DNA of 64,000 nt. It comes from Macrotis lagotis. Its lineage: Eukaryota; Chordata; Mammalia; Peramelemorphia; Peramelidae. Under the pieces are notes generated by a model. It saw only the letters and a list, made by a program, of their open reading frames with translations. It was not told where the DNA came from and did no database searches. Numbering within the stretch: position 1 is the stretch's first letter; each line of letters starts with the position of its first letter. The position numbers were made by a program, and so were the translations under genes. Location: positions 168,022,363 to 168,086,362 of the forward strand of contig NC_133660.1 in assembly GCF_037893015.1 (NCBI RefSeq). The letters are read 5' to 3'. This document shows positions 23,015-36,643 of the stretch, piece after piece.

Positions 23015-24795
23015 AGGCAATTGATGAAACTAATTGCACAGATAATTACCACTCTAGTTAGATGGAATCTTCAATTCAGAAAACTCCTACTTTTTAATTT
23101 TAAGATCAAGGACTATTGTGTGATGGAAACAAAGTAAAGAAGCCCTTGGCTTGTACAAAGCATCAAGGTGATTTCTTTTCTATGGATGCTGGTGTGTTAA
23201 ATGGGTGGTTCTTTAACAATTTTGGATAAATATGGCTACACTTGATTATAGTTGTTCCTTCTTGCCTCATGGGGAAGGATGCCCTGGCAGTAGCTAAGAA
23301 TAATTTTAACTGGATAGGGTGAAAGGGCAAGGGAATAAATGAGTACTTAGGATGTCTGAAGCACAGAACTGAAACAAAAGAAACCTAAGCTCCCTTCTAA
23401 GGCCTATTTCCTTTTCACTGCATTTGAATAGCATGCCTGCAATTTCCTGGTGTGATCTCACTGCTTACTATAGTCACAAAAATCAACTTCTTTTCCATAA
23501 AAAGGCCCTCATCAACATTTTATTTCGTATTCTAGTCACATTTTGATCTGTACAAGCAACATTGTCAATAGTATTTATCATGCCCCCTCATTTTGGAGGT
23601 ATCTTATGGTCAGCAAAAAACATAGACTGTCCTGAACAACCCTCAAATGAAAGGATTTGACTTTTAATTAGATCTGTAACCAGTACAAGGTAAAGTGAGC
23701 TTTGCCTCAGCTGATACTGCCATGAGGGTCTGCTTCCTTTGAACACCTACTGTTTTTATATTTCATCTCTGTTTTTTTCCAGCATTGCATAGCAGAGCTG
23801 ACTCTACCTGTTTTTCCAAGGTGCTCCTCTCCCTGCAAGAGTGAAGGATTGGCTTTCCAGGAGAGGACCCAGGCCCTCCCAATATCATCATGTCTGCAAT
23901 AGGATTGTCCCCTAAACTACCTGGATCGCCTGAACCTAAGTGGAATTTGTCCCAGATGAACTATGGTTAATTAAAACTCTGCTTTTCAAACTCATAAATT
24001 ATCTATCTAGTACCCTAGAATGTTAGAGTTGCAATGGATTCTTAGAAGTTATTTTATTTAGTCTACTTCCACTCTACAATTTACAATCAAGGAAATGGAA
24101 TCAATATTTTACAAGGTTCAATTGATTATTTTTTCCAATTCAGATAACATTAAACATCTCTTTTTCCCAAAGGATGATTCCAACTAGCACTGATTTTATA
24201 AAGAGAATGACTTAGCCCCAAAGCTCTGAGTTTACAAAATATTCAGTTCAATCTCAGTAGCTTATAAAAATTTCTGGGACTTGTGCCCCATGCAAGATCT
24301 CCTTCAGAAACATCAGAATTTGCTACCTAAATCTCCACACCAAAAGTGTTCTCAAGTAAGCATTCAAGATAGGGTAGCATTGGATACAAAAAAAGTCTCT
24401 ATTTTATCCAAAAAACACAATCAGAGGATGACTCTCCTTCCCTATCTAATGAGATCTTCCTCCATCAGGGACCTCTGTAGTTCTCTAGATGTATCTACTG
24501 AAAACCATCTGAATTACTGGGAAGAACTTGTGAAGGGAAAGGTCAAAGTTTCAATCCTCAGCCTTTTGCCTGGTTCCTTGACTTTTTCCTCTGCTGTGAC
24601 TCTTGTGTGGGTCTAAGAGGCTTGATTAAGGAACCCTGTACCATCCTGATTACAGTAATCTGAATAATCTCTCATTTATTTTTATTCATATTATTCTTAA
24701 AATGTATTCATCAAAACCACAATATTCCAAAAGTGATATGACAAGGTTACTATATACCCAGGCTATTTCCCTTTTTTGTGGGTTATATATATCTT
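23015..24795. other. Anonymous DNA with one 111-codon open frame
   Basis: The frame 24281-24616 (+) begins MCPMQDLLQKHQNLLPKSPH and ends SSAVTLVWV. It has no domain I recognise, no upstream promoter signal and no splice context I can defend. It could be chance or an old pseudogene piece. The remainder shows no repeat that I can name. Confidence 0.4.
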
Positions 24796-24993
24796 AATGA
24801 AGTCTAAGAGAAGAAACAAAAATCTCATTCTTTGCAGTTGATATGATAGAAGAAAACTAGAAAATTACTTGTAACAGTTAACAGTTCTAGGAAAGTAGGA
24901 ATATAAAATATATCCACATAAATTATCAGAATCTTACCAAGAAAGCCCAAAGCAAGAGACAGAAAGAGAAACTTCATTTAAAATAATTGTAGA

Positions 24994-25165
24994 GGGGAGA
25001 CTAGATGATGCAGTGGATAGAGCACCAGCCCTGGAGTCAGGAGGACCTGATTTCAAATCTGACCTCAGATACTTAATAATTACCTAGCTGTGTGGCCTTG
25101 GGCAAGACACTTAACCCCATTGCCTTGCAAAAAAAAAAAAAACAACTAAAAAATAAAATGAAATA
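24994..25165 (+). mobile_element. CORE-SINE (WSINE-like) inside L1
   Basis: Head 'ggggagactagatgatgcagtgg', CORE 'acttaataattacctagctgtgtggccttgg', A-rich tail. A degenerate TSD is possible (aaaataattgtaga / aaaataactaga). Confidence 0.92.
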
Positions 25166-25689
25166 AAATAACTAGAAAACAAAAATACTTGGGAAATTAC
25201 TTCCTAAGGAAAGCTCAGAAACTGTATGAACACAATTATAAAACACTTTTCACACAAAATCAGATCTAAACAATTGGAAAAATATCAAGTGCTCCTGTGT
25301 AGGCTGAATTAATATAATAAAAAGGATAATTATACCTAAGTTAAATTACTTATTCAGTGCCATTCCAATCAAACTACCAAAAATATTTTACAGAACTAGA
25401 AAAAATAGTAACAAAAATCATCTGGAAGAACAAAAGTTCAGGAATATCAAGGAAATTAAAATGCAAAGGAAGGTGGCCCAGCCATACCAGATCTAAAACT
25501 ATATTATAAAGTGGCAATCATTAAAACTGTCTAGTACTGACTAGGAAATACAAAAGCAGATCAGTGGATTAGATAAGGTACAAAAGAAACAGTAGTAAAT
25601 GATTTACTGCAATCTCTTATTTGACAAACCCAAAGACATTAATTTCTAGGATAAGAATGTTTTATTTGACAAAAACTACTGGAAAAACT

Positions 25690-25707
25690 AGAAAATAGTA
25701 TGGTAGA
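25690..25707. repeat. 5' target-site duplication of FOLR retrocopy
   Basis: The 18-mer agaaaatagtatggtaga is repeated exactly at 26954-26971 on the far side of the retrocopy's A-tail. This is the mark of L1-mediated insertion. Confidence 0.95.
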
Positions 25708-26953
<1,246 letters not shown>

Positions 26954-26971
26954 AGAAAATAGTATGGTAGA
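26954..26971. repeat. 3' target-site duplication of FOLR retrocopy
   Basis: Exact copy of the 18-mer at 25690-25707, directly after the A-rich tail. Host L1 sequence resumes immediately afterwards. Confidence 0.95.
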
Positions 26972-28279
26972 AACTAGGCATAGACCAACATCTCACATGC
27001 CAAATCAAGATTAGGTCAGCAGGGGTATAGGATTTATACATAAAAGTTAATAAACCAATTAAGAGAACAAGGAATAGTCTGTCAGATCTATGGAGAGGAG
27101 AGTAGTTTGTGACCAAAAAGAGATAGAGAACATTTTAAAATACAAAATGGATGATTGTGATTGCATCAAAAAAAGTTTTTGCAAAAATAAAACCAATGCA
27201 ACCATGATTAGATGGACTACAGAAAGATGGGAAATAATTTTCATAGTTAGTGTTTCTGATAAAGAATTTATTTCTAAAATATATAAAGACCTGAGTCATT
27301 CCCCAATACAAGTCATTCCTCAATTGATAAATGGTCAAAAAATACGAAGGCAGTTTTTAGATGAAGAAATTAAAACTAAATATAATCATATATATAATCA
27401 AAATCATTATTGGTTAGAAAAATGCAAATTAAAACAACTCTGAGGTACCATCTCACACTTACTAGATTGGCTAAGATGACAAATAAGGTAAAATGGTCAA
27501 TGTAGGACAAGATGTGGGAAAACTGAGACATTAATATTGGTGGGGTTGTGAACAAATACAACCATTCTGGAGAGCAATTTGCAACTGTGCTCAAAGGACA
27601 ATAAAACTATACAAACCCTTTAATCTAGCAATAACCAGTCTATATCCCAAAGAGATTATAAAAAGGGGAAAACACCCACATTTGCAAAAAATATTTAAAT
27701 AGCTCTTTTTTTGTAGTGGCAAAGAATTTGAAATTGAGGGAATGACCATTAATTGGGAAATGACTGAACAAGTTATGGTATATGAATATTCTTGTTCTGA
27801 AAGAAATCATGAGCAGCTGGACTTCAGAAAAGTCTGGAAAGATTTGCAAGAGCTGATGTTGAGTGAAGTTAGCAGAACCAGTAAAACACTGAACACATTA
27901 ACAGTATCATTGTAAGATAATCAACTATGGTGGACATAGCTTCTCTCAGCAGGTAAGTGATTAAAAACAGTTCTGAGAAACCTATTTTAGAAAATGCCAT
28001 CTACTTCTAGAGGGGGAAAAATAACTATGCATCTAAATGCTCACTTTTAAAAATTTCTTTTATTTTTTCTTTCTCATGTTTTTTCCCCTTAGTCCTAAAT
28101 TCTTCTTTCATAACATGACTAGGAAATATGTTAAAATGATAGTATACATACACTCTATATCAGATTATTCTCTTCCTTGGGGAGGATGAGTGGCAGAAAA
28201 ATGTGAAACACAAAAGCTTGAAAAATGATGAATGTTGAAAACTATCTTTGCAAGTAATTTGCAAAAACTTTACTTGTTT

Positions 28280-28660
28280 AATAATGAAACCTAAGATCAC
28301 CATACAACTTATAGTGAATTTGAACATCCTTAAATACCCCAGATAATTTTCTAAGATAAATTATTCCCCAAACATTCCTCCCAGATTTTGTAATTGTAAA
28401 AGTGATGTTTTGAACCTGTGCATACAAATTTGCATTGATCCATATTGCATTTGATCTCAACAACTGATCCCGTGTTCAAGTCTGTCCATGTTTTCATTCA
28501 TTGTTAGTTGTCTTTCCAGATTTGTGTTAATATAAATTTAATTAGCATGGCTTTCTTTATTCTTACATTGGTCTTTCATCAGTATATTAGGACACTGGAC
28601 TAATACAAATACTGAGAGAACTTCACTGGAGTCTCCTTTCAAAACTGGATAAAGAACCAT
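28280..28660. other. Anonymous DNA
   Basis: Follows the L1 3' end. Nothing recognised. Confidence 0.5.
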
Positions 28661-28664
28661 TCAT

Positions 28665-28816
28665 GGGAGCAGCCAGGTAATGCAGTGAATAGAGCACCAG
28701 ACCTGGAGTCAAGAGGACTTGAGATCAAATCCAGACTCAGACACTTAACAATTGCCTAGTTGTGTGACCTTGGACAAGCTGCTTAACCCCATTGCCCTTA
28801 AACAAAGTTTTTAAAA
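28665..28816 (+). mobile_element. CORE-SINE
   Basis: 'gggagcagccaggtaatgcagtg' to 'cttaaccccattgccc'. Imperfect TSD around aaagaaccattcat / aaggaaccattaat. Confidence 0.9.
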
Positions 28817-28960
28817 GAAGGAACCATTAATGACTTTGCTTTTGAGTATGACACATCAAGCAGTTTTCAATATACCTTGCTCACATCTATGTTTGTTTTC
28901 TACAAGAGAAGCACAATGAATTTTATCAAATGTTTTATTGAAGTCTAGATAAATATTAGA

Positions 28961-29215
28961 GCAGAGGTGGTAGCACAGTGAATAGTGTTGGATCTGGAGT
29001 TAGAAATATTCATTATACTAAGTTCAAATATGACTTCAGACACTTACTAACTTATTAGCTGTGTGAACCTGAGCAAGTTACTTAACTCTGTTGTATCAGT
29101 TTCCTCATCCATAAAAAAAGGCTGGTGAAGAAATGGCAAGCCAACTTAATAGCTTTGCCAAGAAATACCCAAATGGGGTCACAGAGGGTCAAGTACAAGT
29201 GAAAACAATTAAACA
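28961..29215 (+). mobile_element. MAR1-type SINE
   Basis: 'gaggtggtagcacagtgaatag' head, 'ttcagacacttactaac', and 'gccaagaaatacccaaatggggtcacagagggtcaag' tail. Confidence 0.88.
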
Positions 29216-29433
29216 GGTAAATAATGTCTAAATTATTCTTTTAATCTATCAGTTCAATTATTAATTTAAAAAAGAAAGTTTGGTATAGGATGCATTTATT
29301 TTTGCTAAAATCATGATAATTATGACGATTATTTTCTTGATCTAGCATGACCTATTGGAAACCAGAGTGGAACAGGCCTCTCTAACCTGTGAATGACTGG
29401 AGCCACACAAAGCAGGTTAGAAACAGGAGAATT

Positions 29434-29436
<3 letters not shown>

Positions 29437-29481
<45 letters not shown>
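29437..29481. repeat. (AC)n microsatellite
   Basis: Perfect CA/AC run of about 22 units. Confidence 0.97.
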
Positions 29482-29485
<4 letters not shown>

Positions 29486-29524
29486 TCTAATTTCAAAGCA
29501 AGGAAAAATGATGCTTTCAAGTAG

Positions 29525-29585
29525 AAGCAGGGCTTAACCTGTTTGGGTAAATGAGAAGGAGGGCCTAACCTGTTGGGGTAAAGAC
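29525..29585 (+). repeat. 31-bp tandem duplication
   Basis: gggcttaacctgtttgggta (29530) recurs as gggcctaacctgttggggta (29561), just before the AT palindrome. Confidence 0.75.
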
Positions 29586-29590
29586 AGTGC

Positions 29591-29682
29591 TATATAATAT
29601 GTGTGTATATATACACACATATTATATATATATATATAATATATATATTATATATATATATATATATATAATATATATATTT
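29591..29682. repeat. AT palindrome and (TA)n tract
   Basis: A perfect 38-bp palindrome centred between 29609 and 29610 (29591-29628), followed by TATATA/AATATATATT blocks that are also self-complementary. Confidence 0.92.
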
Positions 29683-29689
29683 GATTTTG

Positions 29690-30210
29690 AGTAATGATTC
29701 CCACTGCAAACCCATGTGTGGACAGTGCAGGTGTACTTAGATCCCGCCTTTACAACCTCCAAGTTGATTGTCTTACAGTGGGGTGCAAATCCAAAGAAAG
29801 TGTGGTAGGATAAGAAGTATAGTACCTGATTTGGTTCACTTAGCAGTTATAAGAAACAGGGATGATGAGCATGCCAAGTTGTGTGATGTATTGCTCTAAG
29901 TTCACTGGGAAATAGGGGAGCTCCCTATTATGAAAATCATAAATCCCTTAGTGAACACCTGGTGCTGTTCAGAACAATACACTCTGCTAGAAGGTGAGAT
30001 TATTTATATCATAAAAGATTGTTGTTATGCCAAGTTCAGGGAAGCAGAGAGAGACTCCAAAATATTTTGATTAAGTAATGATATCTTTGTGATTATCATT
30101 TTCTTTTTCAGATGTCCAATATATTTTAGAATATTTTCAAAAAATATAAGTTAAAAACTCATTGATTTGGTCTATAAAAGGTAGCTATATTTTCTTCCCT
30201 TTTCTAAGAA
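29690..30210. other. Anonymous DNA
   Basis: No repeat or coding signal seen. Confidence 0.5.
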
Positions 30211-30214
30211 TTGG

Positions 30215-30700
30215 AATATTTATCTGTGAGATTGCTAATATTCTCCATGGTCTTTCAAAGTTCACTGGCAATTCTTTCAGTTTTCAGTGATGTGGTTCGT
30301 CTGGACCTGGTGTCTGGAACTCATGAGTAGCAAAATTATCTAATCTTATCCTCTTTTTTGGCCATTGCATCTCTTTCCACAGTCAAAAGGTCTCTATCTT
30401 TCATAGAGAAATCAAAGAAAATTGGAGTTGATCAGCTATGTCTACTCTCTATTCCTTGTTAGTGTTATTCTATTCACCACTAGAAGTCACCCATTCTCCT
30501 ATGTAATCATTCTCTTTTCTCATTAAAAATAATCACACCTCTTTTTGTTCCTACTTTACCTCAGTCACCCCAGCTGATATTAAGTGTTAGTGTTCACAAT
30601 ACTATTCTTATAGGATTGCAATATATTTTAGAATTTATAATCTACTAAATGCCTTTCTTTCCATCTTTTATACTTTCTTTTAAAAAACATTTACAATAAA
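30215..30700 (-). mobile_element. Possible antisense CR1/L2 fragment
   Basis: 'ccattgcatctctttccacagtcaaaagg' and 'cacctctttttgttcctactttacc' are reminiscent of the EN-RT linker of old CR1/L2 LINEs. Weak. Confidence 0.3.
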
Positions 30701-30805
30701 TTTAATAAATTGCAAAAAATTTCTTATGTAGACATTAGTTATTGTATAGAATAGTTCCTCTTCCTTTTTGTATTACCTCTCTGTATCTTCAGAATTTCTT
30801 TCTTC

Positions 30806-31330
30806 TTTTTTCAAGTATTTATTTTCCCCCAGTTACATGTAAAAAAGAATTTTTATGTTTGTTTTTAAAATTCTTAGTTCTAAATTCTCTCCTTTCTTCC
30901 CTCTTCACCCTTTCCCTCTCATTGAGAAGGTAAGTTATTTGATATAGTGCAATGTATAGTAATGAAAAGCATTTCCAGAATAATCATGTTGTGAAAAAAA
31001 ACATTGACACCCCCCTCCCACTTGCAGAAAAAGGAAAAAACCTCAAGAAAAATAAAAGTAAAAAAAGTTTACTTCAGCTTATATTCAGATACAATCAGTT
31101 CTTCTTTCCCAGGGATGGATAGCATTTTTCATTATAAGTCTTACAGAGTTATCTTGGATCATTGCATTGCTGAGAAAAGCTAAGTTATTCAAAACTGATC
31201 ATCTTACAGTATTGTTGTTACTTTATACACAGTACCTTAAATTTACTTTGGTCAGTTCATGTATGTTTTTCCAGGTTTTTCCTGAGCATATCTTAGAATA
31301 GTATTTCATCAACCCCCCCCCACATTTCTA
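30806..31330 (-). mobile_element. Antisense L1 3'UTR and ORF2 tail
   Basis: 'cccccagttacatgtaaaaa', 'aatcatgttgtgaaa', 'attgctgagaaaagctaagttattcaaaactgatcatc' and 'tcagttcatgtatgtttttccaggtttttcctga' are antisense to the marsupial L1 3' end. Confidence 0.7.
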
Positions 31331-31332
31331 AA

Positions 31333-31511
31333 TTCAGTTTTATATAAGCCTACCCAATGTCTAGTCCTTTGACCTTAGCTAATTTGCATTAGTTATATAT
31401 CAACCCAAGGCATTAAAATATTTTTTAAAGTAGAATGGTAATTAAGAAGTTATACTGTAATGAAAGACAGCATCCATGTCAGAATTCCTCTTGAGACCTT
31501 TATTCTAAAGT
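31333..31511 (+). repeat. 179-bp local direct repeat, copy 1
   Basis: From ttcagttttatata to tattctaaagt. It matches 32983-33161 with five mismatches that I count by eye and no length difference. It is not a transposon I recognise, and the flanks of the two copies differ. Confidence 0.9.
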
Positions 31512-31514
31512 CCT

Positions 31515-32075
31515 CTCAATTTGCTGGCAAGCAAATTTTTTCTTATGATTTTTCCATCCCTCCTAAGTTTATTTTACTTTTAGAATTTTGGGACATAGAA
31601 TCCTCTTTCCTTTCTCTGAATCCTTTGAAATCTCTTCTACTACTATAAAATTCAGTAGGTTGAAATGGGTACATCACTCCAAGATTTCTCTTATTTCTAC
31701 ACTAGCAACTATCTCTTCCTTGTTGGTGGTTCTCTGATTTGGTTCTTCCATATTTTACAGGGTAAAATTAAGCATTAAAGTAATATTGGCATTTTAAAGC
31801 TATTCTGTTTTAATTAGAGAGGAAACTTCAATAAATATCTGGATAATCTATCTTCTATCATTCTTATAGGATGCCATCACATTGACTTGTGAAGTTTCCC
31901 AAGCTCCTCATTTATTTCTTCTTTCTTTCTATCTGGGATTTTTGAACTCCTTGACCCCAATAAATAAGCACTGATTTTTCTCCTCACATTAAAATAAAAG
32001 GAAAGGAACTATTATAAAATAGTTTCTATAGTAAACTATAGTAAAATAGTTACACAAATTTCTGCATTGGCCTAA
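31515..32075. other. Anonymous DNA between antisense L1 pieces
   Basis: Possibly a very old LINE, but no diagnostic motif found. Confidence 0.45.
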
Positions 32076-32079
32076 ACCA

Positions 32080-32300
32080 ATATTGTATGTCTCATTCTAC
32101 ATTTTGAATCCATCGCATCTCTGTTATGGGGTCATTCAAAGTTGTTTGTCTTTACAATAATAATGTATACATTATTCTCCTGTACCTGATCTGTTTTTGT
32201 CACTTCATACAAAACTGTAGTGTATTTCAATATCCCTGTATCTCTATGTTTCTGTTATTAATTTTCATCCAAATGTTTTCCATCATGCTTACCTAATCCA
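32080..32300 (-). mobile_element. Older antisense L1 3' fragment
   Basis: 'gttgtttgtctttacaataataatgtatacattattctcctg...cacttcatac' resembles the L1 ORF2-tail antisense text. Short and degenerate. Confidence 0.4.
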
Positions 32301-32321
32301 GTGCCTGAATTTTCTCATATG

Positions 32322-32322
32322 A

Positions 32323-32376
<54 letters not shown>

Positions 32377-32402
32377 GTATATATATACATACATATATAT
32401 AT
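32322..32402. repeat. (TA)n microsatellite
   Basis: TA run with TATG interruptions. Confidence 0.95.
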
Positions 32403-32549
32403 GATTTTTATTTTTGGAATTGGTGGGGTTAAATGACTTGCCTCAGGTCACAAAACTAGGTAATTATTAAGAGCTTGAGGCTAGATTTGAACTCGGGTCC
32501 TCCTGCCTCCAGGGCCAGTGCTCTATCCATTGTGCCACCTAAATGCCCA
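32403..32549 (-). mobile_element. CORE-SINE inserted in a TA microsatellite
   Basis: Antisense copy ending 'ctctatccattgtgccacctaaatgccc', adjacent to the (TA)n tract at 32322-32402. Confidence 0.9.
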
Positions 32550-32844
32550 ATGAGTACATTTTCTTAATGTTTACCTCATCCCCTCCCAATACAGGTATAC
32601 TTTTTATCTATTCTTTTTATAAAATGCTTCATTTGAAATTTCTAATAAGTCCAAATAATCTTCAATTTCCTTTCAAGCTCTGAAATTTTGCTTTTTGCAT
32701 CATCATATCAGTTGTTCTAAGGATAACTTCTATTAGTGAGAGGAAAGAGGAAGTCTTTAGATAGCTGACTATGTTGGCCTATAGAAACTCTCTCTGAAAA
32801 TGAATGCCAGATTCAGATCAGGCAACTCACCTCTAATTTATAAT

Positions 32845-32980
32845 TTTTAAAGACTTTTCTGAGATACTGAGAGGTTAAGTGATTGATCTATGGTTACAGA
32901 GTCAGTGTGTAACAGAGGCAGGACATGAAGCCAGATTCTCCTGACTCTGAAACTATACTTCATCTTCTATCCCATCATTC
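32845..32980 (-). mobile_element. MIR-type SINE, antisense
   Basis: 'gagaggttaagtgattgatctatggttacagagtcag', 'gaggcaggacatgaagccagattctcctgactc'. It abuts the second copy of the 179-bp duplication. Confidence 0.7.
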
Positions 32981-32982
32981 CT

Positions 32983-33161
32983 TTCAGTTTTATATAACCC
33001 TACCCAATGTCTAGCCCTTTGACCTTAGCTAATTTGCATTAGTTATATATCAACTCGAGGCATTAAAATATTTTTTAAAGTAGAATGGTAATTAAGAAGT
33101 TATACTGTAATGAAAGACAGCATCCATGTCAGAATTTCTCTTGAGACCTTTATTCTAAAGT
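32983..33161 (+). repeat. 179-bp local direct repeat, copy 2
   Basis: Direct copy of 31333-31511, starting right after an antisense MIR. No target duplication or A-tail. Confidence 0.9.
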
Positions 33162-33164
33162 TTA

Positions 33165-34620
33165 CCAAAGTCTAAAGTTAAATTTATAGCTTGGGCTCAG
33201 ATAGACCCATTAAAATGGTTTATGACTCAAGATATTTTATCAGATTTATATATCAATTGAAACAGTTTAAAGTGTCATATAGACCACAGAGAGCTAGAGT
33301 TCAGGAAAAGAAATCAATCCCTGTCATCCTGCAATCTCTTTTGTCTTTGAGATGTGGCAGGAGCAAAATGAGGAGGCTTAAACCTCAGGGAGCAAGGAAT
33401 CCATCTCTCTAGGGCCTGGCATTTGGTGAGAATCTTTGCCTCTTCTAGGGTTGATGTATGTACAATGTGAATGAAGTTCCTTTTATGTAATAAAATTTTT
33501 GTTGTTCACAGTCATTGTTTTACTTTACTGGGGAATTATGTATCTTAATTATGTAATGATCATTCACTTAGAACTTCCTCTTTCATCCAAGCAGAGAAGA
33601 CCCACCTAAAGAAAATTCTCTTTGACTTTGACATGTTAGGATCAGGAGCTAGGGGGAGGAAGGAAGGCCATGGACCCTTAGAAATATGTCCTAATTCTTT
33701 TTTTTGGCAGTCCTCTGTACCTAAGAGTATCCACCAGATGAGGAATATCCATTTTGAGGGTATGCAACAAATTGTGTTTACTTTTGGCTTCTGATTTAAA
33801 GTGCTTTTTTGCCACTCTGTGACTTGGGAAGGATGCCAGCCCACCTTGAGCCTGCAGTAATCAATTGTCTACTCCCTTCAGTAAGATGATTTCTGGGAGG
33901 CTGATTCAGGTCAACCCAACCTAACACTTGCTCTATCTAGTCAATTTGAATGACACCATCTTGCTCATGTTGCAAGCATTTTCACATAATTCACAGGAGT
34001 GACTTGCTTTCCTAGCATATTCTACACTACATCTAGGTTTTGTGTTATGTCAGCCTGGATCTTGCTCTATCCAGCCTTATGGGTAGGATGTTTTTGCCTC
34101 AGAATAGTTCTTTACACACTTAAATGATTTTCAAAGTACCTATTTTTAAAGCAATTAATTATTGCAATGAGTGTCAGTATGGGGGTCCTTTGTACCACTG
34201 ATAATTGGTACAGTCAATTAAGTGATCCATTTTGGTTTATACTAGGGCATTGTCAATTACAAAAAATCCAAAAGGAGGGAAGTTAGAAATAACACTTATT
34301 GGGTGGACAGTGAAAAAGAAGACTATCAGATTCAGCTGCTAATTGTTTTTCAGGTTTTTCCAATTCAAATCAAAGAAAGGAAGATTATGAAAGAAAGACT
34401 CACAAGGAACAATCAGTCAACCTAGAGAACTGAACTATGCACTAAAGACTCCAGATGAGAGGTACTGCAGGGGCTATCAGTGGAATCTGAGCATTTATCC
34501 ACAGGTGGCACCTGAATCACTTTTCCAAGTGAATGAATTTGGGCTAGTAAGTGGCTCTACCCTCTGTTTAGTATCATTTCAATTGCCTAGTATAAAAAGT
34601 CCCAAATGGTGGAAATGCAC
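33165..34620. other. Anonymous DNA
   Basis: 33400-33510 ends in 'atgtaataaaatttttgttg', a polyadenylation-like context, but LTR or gene ends could not be defined. The frame 33191-33412 has no recognisable domain. Confidence 0.45.
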
Positions 34621-34624
34621 AACT

Positions 34625-34710
34625 TTTTTGAGATTCAGTTTCCTCATCATTAAAATGGACAAATAAGACTAGACGACTTCTAAAGCCCCTTTTACTTCTA
34701 ATGATAATAA
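34625..34710 (+). mobile_element. MIR-type SINE fragment
   Basis: 'gattcagtttcctcatcattaaaatggacaaataagactagacgacttctaaagcccc'. Confidence 0.65.
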
Positions 34711-34789
34711 CGAAGACCCTTGGAAATATGTGAGGGCACAGGCAATATGGAAGAAGTTTTCCATATATATGTAATCTTTAGTCAAAGGA

Positions 34790-34850
34790 AAATAATAGGA
34801 GCATAGTGCCTAATACTTAAGTGCTGAATAAATGCTTATTTATTGATTAG
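34790..34850 (+). mobile_element. L2-like 3' terminal fragment
   Basis: 'catagtgcctaatacttaagtgctgaataaatgcttatttattga'. Confidence 0.45.
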
Positions 34851-35028
34851 AATAGAATATATAAAAGAGATTTGGATACTTCCTGACCATTCATCTTAGA
34901 TTTTCTATGGGAGTTTAGATTTCAAAAAATGAAGATATTGTATATCTTTAATGACACTTTGCATAAGGATTACCCATTGTCAGACCATGTATTTTTGTGA
35001 TTGGTACAGAAAATATGATCATTTTATG

Positions 35029-35070
35029 TACATATATATGTATATATATATAGATAGATAGATAGATATA

Positions 35071-35125
<55 letters not shown>
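35029..35125. repeat. (TA)(TAGA)(TG)n compound microsatellite
   Basis: tagatagatagatagata at 35051-35068, then (TG)n at about 35077-35121. Confidence 0.96.
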
Positions 35126-35259
35126 AAAAGGCAAAAGTCCTAGCAAAGGTAGGGCTATTTCCTTACATACTAAATATTTTTGTTGTCATAATAATACTAC
35201 AAATAATGAAATGCTTCCTCCCCTTCCTTTGCTTTTCATTTTTGTGTTTTAAGGAAAAT

Positions 35260-35400
35260 TAGAGATTACTTAGTCTAGTTCCTTCATTTTATAGGTGAGA
35301 AAACAGAGGTCCAGGGAAGAAAAATGCATTGATGCTTCATACAGTATCCACATTTAGAATCAGGTTTCCCAGATTCAAATTTAATGCTCTTCTTCTATGT
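35260..35400 (-). mobile_element. MIR-type SINE, antisense
   Basis: 'cattttataggtgagaaaacagaggtccaggg', then 'aatcaggtttcccagattc'. Confidence 0.65.
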
Positions 35401-35404
35401 CAAA

Positions 35405-35585
35405 TTTGTATTTTTATAAGTATATAAATATATTTTGTATGTATGCATGTATGTATATTGTATAAGTATATAAATATATATTGTAAAAGTATATAACTAT
35501 ATAAATTATATAAGTATACAAATATATATTATATGTAGATAGGTATGTATACACATATATGTATTTACATATATATAATATAACA
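35405..35585. repeat. TATA/TATG-rich imperfect repeat
   Basis: Repeating 'gtatataaatatatattgta'-type units. Confidence 0.8.
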
Positions 35586-36602
35586 TTTGTGTCTTCTGTC
35601 CACTTTAAACTTGAGAAAACCAATCAACTTCAAAATGTGCATTTTCTTGCTAGTTTTTTGTTAACTAGTTGCTAATTCTGCTAAACTCTTACTTTTAGCT
35701 GAGAGTCTACAGTCTCTCTGTCCCAGCTCCCATCCTCTGGATATAGTTCTCTCTTCCTTTTCTATTTATTCTTCCTACCATCTGCTCTCAGTGAAGCGGT
35801 CTCAAGTACTCTAGGCAAGAGCCAGAATGAGACTGAATTTTCTCATCAGATCTTCACCTTTGAGGAAAGAGGGGAGAACAAGTACTTTTTAGGATAATGT
35901 GTCTTCCATGTGTCATTCCAACTTAAAGAGGTTTCAGGGAAAAAGAAGAACATTTAAGTGTGATAAGAATAGGAAATATTTAGATGAATTCATTCTGTAG
36001 AAGAGAAGGCTAAAGAACTAGGAAATTTAAGTCAACAATTATTTATACCTAGAGAACTGGGTACTACCCAGTATTACATCTATTGGCCCTGAGAGCAGTT
36101 TAACTGCTGTAGAAAATCATTAGAGAAAATTCTTTCTCAATGCTTGACTTAGTCCAAAGAAAGATTATGGACTTAGTTCTTTGTATTTAGGATAAGAATT
36201 AACTTAATACCTATATAAGCCTTAAATGTTTTTTCCTGTTTTATTATTTTTAATCCCCTCATAAATTTTGATATTGTTTAGTACAGGAAAAATGATCTTA
36301 TGAATACTTAAAAGAAGGTAAACTGATTCAGGGATTACTGCAAGGAAGAAAGGAAACAAGCAAACAGAGACAAAGCCTCTGTCCACTGCCATCGATAAAA
36401 CTGAATGGACAAGAGTCCCATCTCAGAGAGGAGCCTAGGGTGGGGATGAAGGTGGGCAATAAAAGAATATCAGAAAATATCCTAGGGCTTGCTAGTAGAA
36501 GAAAAATGAGGAGCTATACTACATTTTTGTTACAAAGTAATTCTTCCATAATCTCTTTATATTGATTCACAGATTAACTCCTTGAAACTGAGACAAATGG
36601 TA

Positions 36603-36643
36603 ACAAAAGTAGGAAGGATGGAAGAAAACATAAAATAAAATCT
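36603..36643 (+). repeat. 41-bp direct repeat, copy 1
   Basis: Contains aagtaggaaggatggaagaa and the following 17 bases. Bases 36607-36643 are identical to 37900-37936. Confidence 0.9.

Noticed and set aside
33480..33510. Gene 3' end or LTR poly(A) site (ataaaattttt)
   Set aside because: No upstream coding or LTR structure could be defined; AATAAA is common in AT-rich DNA.
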